A DNA stretch of 64,000 nucleotides, taken from contig JADLDI010000067.1 of the NCBI GenBank assembly GCA_020846745.1, forward strand, positions 1 through 64,000. The letters are read 5' to 3'. Of this stretch, positions 53,450-60,113 are shown piece by piece (the stretch's first letter is position 1; every line of letters starts with the position of its first letter). This DNA comes from Bryobacterales bacterium (GTDB taxonomy: Bacteria > Acidobacteriota > Terriglobia > Bryobacterales > Bryobacteraceae). The position numbers and the translations under genes are program-made. The notes beneath the pieces were generated by a model. The model made no database searches, was not told the DNA's origin, and saw only the letters and a list, made by a program, of their open reading frames with translations.

Positions 53450-54838
53450 TTACTTCTCCAACCTCAATTCATCCTGCCAGTGACGCAGAGTTTCAACGGC
53501 ATTGGAAAGCACGTGAACAAACCCCTTCACGCCGGCCTGCTTCAATTCCTCGATCTGCTCTTTCGGATTACCAGCGACAATCACCGGCGCAGTGGTGGCC
53601 GGAACTACTTCCTTCGCCAGCGCCGGATACTCGGCGTCGGAACTGCAAAGCACCACTAAGTCCGCCGGTTGTAACTCCGCGGAGGCGACGATCTTGAAAC
53701 CGCCGCAACCGAAGAAGTTGGTACAGAAGTTCGACCGGGCCATGCGCCACTTCAGTTCGCCGCGCTCAAGCAATAGCACCACGGGCGTGTGACCGCTAGC
53801 GCGGGCGTGGCGCTCGGTCCGCAAGCGGATCTCTTCGAACTCGCTCGCGAGGCGCAAGGCAGGGAACGGTCCTGTATCGGCGGCCGCCAGGGAGAAGTTA
53901 TCCAGTTCCTTTTCTGTCAGGTCCGGGTAGTTATTCACGCCGACCAGGGTACGGCGCCGCGATGAGATAGATTTCAGTTTGGCCTCGCGGCCCGCGGCGA
54001 GTGTCCGCTCAATCGCCGGCAAAGCTTTTGTATATCCGCCCGCGGCCTCCACTTGCTGGAATAGCTTCCAAGCCGCTTCGGCGAGCTGACTCGTCATTGC
54101 CTCGATCAAGTAACACCCGCCGCCAGGGTCGGTGACATCGCCGATGTGCGACTCTTCGCGCAGAATGCGATGGATGTTATCGGCAAGGTGTTGGTCGAAC
54201 TGCACCGGGCGCACGGCGATCGTATCGGCCCCGCCGATGGCCGCCGAGAGCGCTTCCGTCGTAGCGCGCAGAAGATTGGTGTACGGATCGTAAATGCTCT
54301 TGTTCGAGAGAGCGGTAACGGCGCGGATGCGCGCCTGTGCGCTCATCGCAGGATCGAACGCCGCAACCGCATTTGCCCACAGCAGCCGGGCAGCGCGCAG
54401 CTTCGCGATTTCAAAAAAGTAGTTGGACCCGATGGCGAAGACGAAATCCATGTCGCCGGAAACAGCACCGTTCGCCACCTTCTCGACACCCCAAGCCAGC
54501 GCCCAAGCAAGCTCCTCGACGGCATTGGCGCCGGACTCATGAAACCAGTCCGCCCGCACGGCATCGGCTGGAACTGCCGTCGGCGCCATCATCTCCCACG
54601 GCTTCGGCGAGCCGCGCACGAACGGCGGCTGCCCGGGATCGATATCCAGGGGCTGAACATCGGCGGCACGATAGTAAGGCCGCACATTGATGCCCTCATC
54701 CGTCCGCCAAACCAGTTTTTTCTCGTAATCGGCGCCGGCGAGGTCCGCGCGGATCGCCGCTTCCCACTCTGCTGTGGTGATGGGCGGGAACTCCGCCGCC
54801 ATGTTGAGCGGCGTGGTCCCGGCGGCTTCGTCAGGCAT
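53450..54838 (-). CDS. mutA: Methylmalonyl-CoA mutase small subunit, compact form
   Basis: 462 residues from ATG 54838 (GGAAGG 8 bases upstream, overlapping the epimerase stop by 8); GTG 54847 is also possible. It is homologous to the large subunit but has no cobalt ligand: the C-terminal domain lacks D-x-H-x-x-G. The N-terminal barrel is strongly shortened. FVRG at 73-76 is followed after about 24 residues by HESGA at 100-104, whereas the large subunit has about 140 more residues between the matching FLRG and QEAGA. The later barrel part is intact (FAIGSNYFFEIAKLRAARLLWA). It probably stabilises the heterodimer. Usual small subunits are about 620 residues. Confidence 0.85.
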   Translation of the reverse strand: MPDEAAGTTPLNMAAEFPPITTAEWEAAIRADLAGADYEKKLVWRTDEGINVRPYYRAADVQPLDIDPGQPPFVRGSPKPWEMMAPTAVPADAVRADWFHESGANAVEELAWALAWGVEKVANGAVSGDMDFVFAIGSNYFFEIAKLRAARLLWANAVAAFDPAMSAQARIRAVTALSNKSIYDPYTNLLRATTEALSAAIGGADTIAVRPVQFDQHLADNIHRILREESHIGDVTDPGGGCYLIEAMTSQLAEAAWKLFQQVEAAGGYTKALPAIERTLAAGREAKLKSISSRRRTLVGVNNYPDLTEKELDNFSLAAADTGPFPALRLASEFEEIRLRTERHARASGHTPVVLLLERGELKWRMARSNFCTNFFGCGGFKIVASAELQPADLVVLCSSDAEYPALAKEVVPATTAPVIVAGNPKEQIEELKQAGVKGFVHVLSNAVETLRHWQDELRLEK

Positions 54839-55301
54839 GAGGCGCACCTTCCTGCACGACTTCGATCAGGAATCCGAATGCCGCCTTTTCGGTGGTCTTG
54901 GGATGAACGAAGAAGACGGTCGTCCCGCGCGAGCCCTTCCGCGGCGCGGCATCGATCAGTTTGAAGCCATTCCGCTTCATATAGTCGTACGCCGCTTGGA
55001 TGTCGGCCACGCGCAGCGCGACGTGCGCGAATCCGCCGCGGCCGCCGCTTTTCTCGATCTGCTTGGCCACCGGCGATTCCGGCGACAGCGGCTCAAGCAA
55101 CTGAATCAGGTTCGGACCATCCCCAATCTGCAGCAGCACCTCGCGAACCTGGTCGGTTCCGAGGACGTCTTCCCGGTGCACTTCCGTAAATCCCAACGTT
55201 TTGTAGGCGTTGACGTGCTGTTCCAGTTCTCCGCCACCGACGGCGATCGCCACGTGGTCGAAAAACAGGAATCCGGGCACTTGCTTCAGTTCAGAATCCA
55301 T
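54831..55301 (-). CDS. mce: Methylmalonyl-CoA epimerase
   Basis: 156 residues from ATG 55301 with GGAG 9 bases upstream; a TTG at 55316 is less likely. VOC (glyoxalase-like) fold with two beta-alpha-beta units: FFDHVAIAVGGGELEQHVNAYKTLGFTE with metal ligand H16, a Q/E in LLQIGDGPNLIQLLEPL, FAHVALRVADIQAAYDYM with the second His, and FLIEVVQ with the final Glu ligand. It inverts (S)- to (R)-methylmalonyl-CoA, linking the carboxylating enzymes to the mutase. Located exactly between them in the operon. Confidence 0.92.
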   Translation of the reverse strand: MDSELKQVPGFLFFDHVAIAVGGGELEQHVNAYKTLGFTEVHREDVLGTDQVREVLLQIGDGPNLIQLLEPLSPESPVAKQIEKSGGRGGFAHVALRVADIQAAYDYMKRNGFKLIDAAPRKGSRGTTVFFVHPKTTEKAAFGFLIEVVQEGAPHA

Positions 55302-55318
55302 CTTGTTATGCTCCAACC

Positions 55319-55711
55319 TTACTCAAACTCCACCAACACCTGGCCGCTCTGGACACTGTCGCCTTGATTGGCGTTCACCTTGGCCACCGTGCCCGCCACC
55401 GGCGCGGTGATGTTGGTTTCCATTTTCATGGCTTCGAGCACCAACAGGCGGTCGCCTGGCTGGATCTTTTGCCCGGCCTGCACCAGCACCTTCACGACGA
55501 TACCGCTAATTGGGCTGCGGCAGACCTTTTCTTCATTCACTGGACCTTGTGCGACGGGCGGCGCAGCCATTTGGGGGGCTGCGGCAGGCGCCATCGGCAT
55601 GCGAGGCGCTGAGCCCTGGTATACATAAGTCGGCATCCCCGCCGGTTCGGTTTCCGTCGCTTCCACTTCTACTTCGTAAACCTTGTTATCGACCGTGATC
55701 TTGAGTTTCAA
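55319..55711 (-). CDS. Biotin carrier subunit (1.3S / BCCP type)
   Basis: 130 residues. An N-terminal beta segment (MKLKITVDNKVYEVEVEATE), an Ala/Pro/Met-rich linker (30 to 58) and a biotinyl domain with biotin lysine K96 in EAMKMETNI. Closest in layout to the 1.3S subunit of transcarboxylase and to the carriers of oxaloacetate decarboxylases and methylmalonyl-CoA decarboxylase. It needs a biotin ligase encoded elsewhere. It shuttles carboxyl groups between the 12S- and 5S-like subunits encoded nearby. 17 bases separate it from the epimerase gene. Confidence 0.95.
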   Translation of the reverse strand: MKLKITVDNKVYEVEVEATETEPAGMPTYVYQGSAPRMPMAPAAAPQMAAPPVAQGPVNEEKVCRSPISGIVVKVLVQAGQKIQPGDRLLVLEAMKMETNITAPVAGTVAKVNANQGDSVQSGQVLVEFE

Positions 55712-55733
55712 CGCGATGCTCCTATCGTGAGCG

Positions 55734-56060
55734 CTAAGCTCCGTGCCCGTGCACCAGTCCGTGCGATGCCTGGATAAAGACCCGCCCCTGCTGTGCCCAC
55801 GCCGCCGATCCGAGTAATCGGATGTGCTTGATGCGAGGCCGCTTCCCCAGGTAAGCCGCCACCGCCGCGGCGATCGCCAGGGCCGTTTCTTCCGATACGT
55901 CCAGCGGCGGCGGACCGGCCGCTGCCTGCTGTGCCTGCACTTCGACGCCGGCCAGCCGCTTGTCGATTTCGGCCAGCCGCTGATCGATCGAATCCAGCCG
56001 CGAGAGCAACGTCCCCAGCCGTTCGGCGATCAGGTTCATGCTGTCATTCGAGTCTGGCAT
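55734..56060 (-). CDS. Small protein with OadG/MmdD-like C-terminus, no membrane helix
   Basis: 108 residues. The first 45 form a coiled coil with heptads (LIAERLGTLLSRLDSIDQRLAEIDKRLAGVEVQ); the second half reads EETALAIAAAVAAYLGKRPRIKHIRLLGSAAWAQQGRVFIQASH, which resembles the conserved tail found in gamma/delta subunits of sodium-pumping decarboxylases (OadG, MmdD) and in small proteins encoded with acyl-CoA carboxylases. No transmembrane segment is seen, so the complex is probably soluble. ATG 56060 has GAGG upstream. It likely assembles the carboxyltransferase subunits. The 12 bases after the 12S-like stop lead into it. Confidence 0.7.
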   Translation of the reverse strand: MPDSNDSMNLIAERLGTLLSRLDSIDQRLAEIDKRLAGVEVQAQQAAAGPPPLDVSEETALAIAAAVAAYLGKRPRIKHIRLLGSAAWAQQGRVFIQASHGLVHGHGA

Positions 56061-56072
56061 GGGTCCTCTTTA

Positions 56073-57635
56073 TTACAGCGGAATGAGGCCGTGCTTCTTG
56101 GCCGGCCGTAACTCGCGCTTGGTGTTCAGATATTCCAGGCTCTGTGCGATGACGAAGCGCGTCGACGCGGGTTCGATCACATCGTCCACCAACCGGCGGC
56201 CCGCGGCGACGTACGGATTCGCGAACACCTTCCGGTACTCTTCGATCAGTTCCTTACGTCGAGCCGCTTTGTCCTGCGCTTCCTGGATCTCTTTGCGGAA
56301 CACGATCTCCACCGCGCCTTCCGCGCCCATCACTGCCACTTCAGCCGTCGGCCACGCAAAGCAGCGGTCCGCGCCCAGGTCTTTCGCACACATCGCCAGG
56401 TGGGCCCCGCCGTACGACTTCCGCAGAATCACCGTCAGCTTGGGAACCGTGGCAGCCGAATACGCGAACAGCATCTTCGCGCCGTGCCGGATGATGCCGC
56501 CGTGCTCCTGCTGCACGCCGGGCAGGAAACCCGGAACATCCACAAACGTCAAAAGCGGGATGTTAAACGCATTGCAGAACCGGATGAACCGCGATGCTTT
56601 CGTCGATGCATTGATGTCCAGCACGCCTGCCAGATAAGCCGGCTGGTTGGCGATGATTCCCACCGCCCGGCCGACAATCCGCCCGAACCCGATCACGATA
56701 TTCGGTGCGAAGCCGGATTGCACTTCCAGGAAGTCGGCGTTATCGATAACATTCAAGATCACATCGCGGACATCGTAGGGCTGCTTGGGATCGTCCGGCA
56801 CGATATCGTTCAGCACGGGGTTGGGGTCGACATTGCCGTCCGACGCCAACACCGGCGGATCTTCCATGTTGTTGGAAGGCAAAAAGCTCAGCAGCTTCTG
56901 GCACAGCAGGGCAGCCTCTTCATCGTTTTCGGCAATAAAGTGGATCACGCCCGAATTCACCATGTGCGCGTCGGGACCGCCGAGCTGCTCGGCCGTCACC
57001 TGCTCGCCCGTAACCTGCTTGATCACCTGCGGTCCGGTGATGAACATCTGTGCCTGGCGTGTCTGGATCACGAAGTCCGTCAGCGCCGGACTATAGGCCG
57101 CGCCGCCCGCGCACGGCCCGCAAATCAGCGAGATCTGCGGCACCGCGCCCGACAGCATGACGTTCGTATGGAATACCTTGCCATAGCCCGAAAGCGAGTC
57201 GATGCCTTCCTGTACACGCGCCCCCCCGCTGTCGTTGATGAACACAAACGGTGTGCCCGTCTTGAGCGACTGTGCCATGATTTCCGCGACTTTGGTTGAA
57301 TGCAACTCACCGGCTGAGCCGCCCAGCACGGTGAAGTCCTGTGACGCCAGATGGATCAGGCGTCCGCCGATCGTTCCCGCTCCCGTTACAACGCCGTCCG
57401 CGGGCGCTTCCTTGCCTGCCATGCCGAATAACACGGCCCGGTGCTCGGCAAATAAGCCGGTCTCTTGAAAGCTGTTGCTATCGACCAGGGCGGCGATCCG
57501 TTCCCGGGCGGTGAGTTTCCCCTGGCTGCGGTGCTTCGCTAACTTATCTGCGCCGCCCCCCAGTTCAATCTTCTGCCGCCGCTCCTTGAGTTCGGCCAAT
57601 CGCTTGTCCATTGACATGTGATTGTCAATCTCCAT
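56073..57635 (-). CDS. Carboxyltransferase subunit, methylmalonyl-CoA/propionyl-CoA (12S type)
   Basis: 520 residues. The acyl-CoA carboxylase beta family: N half KLTARERIAALVDSNSFQE near 44 and VINDSGGARVQEGIDSL-type loop (FINDSGGARVQEG near 128), then GPCAGGAAYSPALTDF and the second crotonase-like half from about 300 with VDVPGFLPGVQQEHGGIIRHGAKM near 395. The first oxyanion Gly-Gly pair and the second are both present. It moves carboxyl between methylmalonyl-CoA (or propionyl-CoA) and biotin. ATG 57635 is used; an in-frame ATG at 57617 with GGAG upstream is an equal alternative. It is 53 bases after the 5S-like gene. Confidence 0.93.
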   Translation of the reverse strand: MEIDNHMSMDKRLAELKERRQKIELGGGADKLAKHRSQGKLTARERIAALVDSNSFQETGLFAEHRAVLFGMAGKEAPADGVVTGAGTIGGRLIHLASQDFTVLGGSAGELHSTKVAEIMAQSLKTGTPFVFINDSGGARVQEGIDSLSGYGKVFHTNVMLSGAVPQISLICGPCAGGAAYSPALTDFVIQTRQAQMFITGPQVIKQVTGEQVTAEQLGGPDAHMVNSGVIHFIAENDEEAALLCQKLLSFLPSNNMEDPPVLASDGNVDPNPVLNDIVPDDPKQPYDVRDVILNVIDNADFLEVQSGFAPNIVIGFGRIVGRAVGIIANQPAYLAGVLDINASTKASRFIRFCNAFNIPLLTFVDVPGFLPGVQQEHGGIIRHGAKMLFAYSAATVPKLTVILRKSYGGAHLAMCAKDLGADRCFAWPTAEVAVMGAEGAVEIVFRKEIQEAQDKAARRKELIEEYRKVFANPYVAAGRRLVDDVIEPASTRFVIAQSLEYLNTKRELRPAKKHGLIPL

Positions 57636-57688
57636 TCCCGCCAGCGAACTGCAAGCGCGCCTTGAGTTGCGCGCCCATCCGCTGAACG

Positions 57689-59209
57689 TCAGTCGGCGGG
57701 CGCAACCGTCACGCGGTGCGACCTGCCGTTTAATTTGATTTCGTAACTGACCGGGGTACGAACCGGGTCGCGGCCTCCTGCGGGCGCGGCCGATCCGGGG
57801 GCAGCGGCGGCGGCTGCCTTTGGTTGTGCTTGTGGATCTTTGCCGACGTTCTTGGGCCCCTCATGGCGCGATGCGAAAAACTTCGGCGCCACTTGCGGGA
57901 ACATCGCGTACGTCAATACGTCTTCGTCGCTGCCGTCGCAGCCTTTTAGAGCCAGCGCGGCGCTCCGCAGTTCTTCCCATTCGGGTTTCAGCAAATCGGC
58001 CGGCCGCACGTTGATCGGGGCCTTGCCGGTCTGCCTGGCCGCCAGATCGACGACATGCTGGTCCCGCGGGCCTAACGTGGCGCCGTAGTAACCCAGCATC
58101 AAATCCGCAAATTCCCCCGTCAGTACCTTGTACCGGCCCATCATGACGTTGAACACGGCCTGGGTGCCGACAATCTGGCTCGAAGGCGTCACCAGCGGCG
58201 GGAAACCCGCATCCTTGCGGACACGCGGCACCTCGGCCAGCACTTCCTTCAACCTGTCGGCAGCCCCCTGCTGTTTCAGCTGGCTCTCCATGTTCGAGAT
58301 CATGCCGCCGGGGATCTGACTTTCGAAGATCTCGGTCTCCACGCCTGTAATACCCGATAGAAATTCCTGGTAGCGCGGCCGAATCTTTGCGAAATACTCT
58401 TTCAGTTTGAGTAACAAAGGCATTTGTAAATCGGTACAGTAGCCTGTGCCCTCTAACATCTCAACCAAACTCTCGGTAGGATTATGTCCCGGGCCGAGGC
58501 TAAGCGCACTTATCGCCGTATCCACGCAATCCGCGCCCGCTTCGATGGCCTTCATCAGGCTCACCATAGTTACACCGGTCGTTGCGTGAACGTGGACGTG
58601 GACACGCGTTTCTTCGCCGCACGCTTCCTTGATTTCCCGCACGATATCGTATGCGGGCTGCGGCTTCAACAGCGCCGCCATGTCTTTGATGCAAATGGAA
58701 TCGCAGCCAAGCTCCATCAATTGCTCGGCGAGTTCTACATATCCGCTCACCGTGTGGAGCGGCGAGATGGTGTAGCAGATGGTGCCCTGCGCGTGCTTGC
58801 CCGACCGTTTTACCGCCTTGATCGCGCGCCGCAGGTTCCGGATGTCGTTCAGTGCGTCGAACACCCTGAACACGTCCATGCCGTTGAAAGCGGCTTTTTC
58901 GACGAACCGGTCCACTACGGTATCTTCATAATGCCGGTAGCCGAGCAGATTCTGCCCGCGTAACAGCATTTGCAACCTCGTGTTCGGCATCAGTTTCCGG
59001 AAGGTGCGCAGGCGTTCCCACGGATCTTCATTCAGGAAGCGGATGCAGGAATCGAACGTTGCTCCCCCCCAACACTCTACCGACCAAAATCCAGCTTTAT
59101 TCAGATCCTCACACGCTGGGATCATGTCTTCCAGCGCCATGCGAGTCGCCATCAAGCTTTGATGCGCGTCTCTGAGGATCAACTCCGTTACGTCGATCTT
59201 ACGAGCCAT
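57689..59209 (-). CDS. Carboxyltransferase subunit for pyruvate/oxaloacetate (transcarboxylase 5S type)
   Basis: 506 residues, the same length as the 5S subunit of propionibacterial transcarboxylase. HMGL-like barrel with the opening TELILRDAHQSLMATRMA (metal aspartate in RDAHQ), SVECWGGATFDSCIRFL near 43, HVHATTGVTMVSLMKAIEAG near 208 with metal histidines, and the biotin-lysine-region KDMAALLKPQPAYDI near 174. The C-terminal conserved carboxylase domain and the ending TPVSYEIKLNGRSHRVTVAPAD match the 5S tail. It transfers a carboxyl group from oxaloacetate to biotin or the reverse. First gene of the nine-gene operon. Confidence 0.93.
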   Translation of the reverse strand: MARKIDVTELILRDAHQSLMATRMALEDMIPACEDLNKAGFWSVECWGGATFDSCIRFLNEDPWERLRTFRKLMPNTRLQMLLRGQNLLGYRHYEDTVVDRFVEKAAFNGMDVFRVFDALNDIRNLRRAIKAVKRSGKHAQGTICYTISPLHTVSGYVELAEQLMELGCDSICIKDMAALLKPQPAYDIVREIKEACGEETRVHVHVHATTGVTMVSLMKAIEAGADCVDTAISALSLGPGHNPTESLVEMLEGTGYCTDLQMPLLLKLKEYFAKIRPRYQEFLSGITGVETEIFESQIPGGMISNMESQLKQQGAADRLKEVLAEVPRVRKDAGFPPLVTPSSQIVGTQAVFNVMMGRYKVLTGEFADLMLGYYGATLGPRDQHVVDLAARQTGKAPINVRPADLLKPEWEELRSAALALKGCDGSDEDVLTYAMFPQVAPKFFASRHEGPKNVGKDPQAQPKAAAAAAPGSAAPAGGRDPVRTPVSYEIKLNGRSHRVTVAPAD

Positions 59210-59228
59210 GAGTTGTCCCTACTTGCCA

Positions 59229-59258
59229 ATAGATAGATTCGATTGCATACCTATCTAT
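59229..59258. promoter_or_regulatory. 8-bp inverted repeat before the methylmalonyl-CoA operon
   Basis: ATAGATAG (59229-59236) and CTATCTAT (59251-59258) are perfect inverted arms with a 14-base spacer, 20 bases upstream of the operon start on the minus strand. The segment is AT-rich against a GC-rich background. It could be an operator for a dimeric regulator or a leader hairpin. Confidence 0.45.
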
Positions 59259-59368
59259 CCGATGTTCTAACTTCAGCGTATCAGAGTTGACGAGCCGGAA
59301 AGCACTCATATCGTTAAACTCCTGTGAAATGTTGAGGTCACAGATGCGCGTGACGGTGAAAAATAGTT

Positions 59369-59393
59369 TGAAACGGCAGCAAAAAACGTTTCA
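59369..59393. promoter_or_regulatory. 7-bp inverted repeat before the DUF1360 cassette
   Basis: TGAAACG (59369-59375) and CGTTTCA (59387-59393) with an 11-base A-rich spacer. It begins 56 bases before the cassette's first ATG (59425) and overlaps a weak -35-like TTGAAA (59368-59373). It is likely an operator or part of the promoter; evidence is sequence only. Confidence 0.35.
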
Positions 59394-59424
59394 CATAACT
59401 AGTGTGGGCGGCCAGGAGCGATGA

Positions 59425-59823
59425 ATGTTTCAAGGGAATCTTGTGACAGTCGTTGTTGCGGTTCTCGCCGTGTGGAGAGCGACACACTTCTTTTTTGCGG
59501 AAGACGGACCCTTCGACGTGAGCGTCCGCGTCCGCCGGCTGGCTGGGTTGGGCTTCTTCGGAAAGCTGCTCGACTGCTTCTATTGCCTGAGTGTGTGGAT
59601 CGCCGCGCCGGTGGCCTGGTGGATCGGAAATCACTGGGAGGAAAGGCTTTTGTTGTGGCCGGCGCTTTCGGCAGGGGCGATCCTGCTTGAGCGCTTAACG
59701 GAACAGCGGCCTTCGATTCCGCATCCGCCTCCGCCGGCGCTCTGGCAGGAACTTCCGTCGCCGCCCGCCGCAATCAATGGTCACGGCCAGGAGGAGGAAC
59801 AGAAGAATGGGATGCTGCGGTAG
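59425..59823 (+). CDS. DUF1360-like membrane protein
   Basis: 132 residues from ATG 59425, with AGGAG 8 bases upstream. Two or three transmembrane segments: the N-terminal LVTVVVAVLAVWRATHFF, a loop with the Cys pair in LLDCFYCLSVWIAAPVAWWIG, and WPALSAGAILLERL. The C-x-x-C before the second helix and the A-V-W-R-A-T-H start are typical of DUF1360 proteins, which are found in phage-like and sporulation contexts and are uncharacterised. The tail (90 to 132) is proline- and glutamate-rich. It is the first gene of a three-gene cassette; its end overlaps the next gene by 17 bases. Confidence 0.75.
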   Translation: MFQGNLVTVVVAVLAVWRATHFFFAEDGPFDVSVRVRRLAGLGFFGKLLDCFYCLSVWIAAPVAWWIGNHWEERLLLWPALSAGAILLERLTEQRPSIPHPPPPALWQELPSPPAAINGHGQEEEQKNGMLR

Positions 59824-60055
59824 CCGGCGCGCGAGTTTTCGCCAACAACAACCCATCGCAACGAACAGTACGGAGGCGTCCTATTGGACGGCATCGACGG
59901 TCGAGTTCGAATACAGCGGCTCGGGTGAACTCACGGTTACCGGTCCGCTGACCGGCTCGATCTATCGATTCAGGGGGCAGGGTGCGCGGGCGCCGGTCTA
60001 CGGAGCCGATGCCCCCTCACTTGCTGGAGTGCCCAACCTGCAACCGGTTCGCTAA
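59807..60055 (+). CDS. Small conserved-looking protein of the DUF1360 cassette
   Basis: 82 residues from ATG 59807, with AGGAGGAA upstream; a frame from 59777 is open but starts inside the previous gene without a site. It begins MGCCGSRRASFRQQQP and contains a beta-type segment STVEFEYSGSGELTVTGPLTGSIYRFRGQGARAPVYGADAPSLAGVPNLQPV, which looks like a compact beta fold of the kind seen in short phage-neck-like or tail-associated proteins, though I cannot assign a family. No signal peptide; a Cys-Cys pair at the start could be modified or bind metal. It lies between the DUF1360 gene and the 700-residue gene. Confidence 0.7.
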   Translation: MGCCGSRRASFRQQQPIATNSTEASYWTASTVEFEYSGSGELTVTGPLTGSIYRFRGQGARAPVYGADAPSLAGVPNLQPVR

Positions 60056-60113
60056 ACCCAACGGCGGACCGCAAAAAACAACAAATGAATCAATCACGGA
60101 GGAGAGGTGCGTT

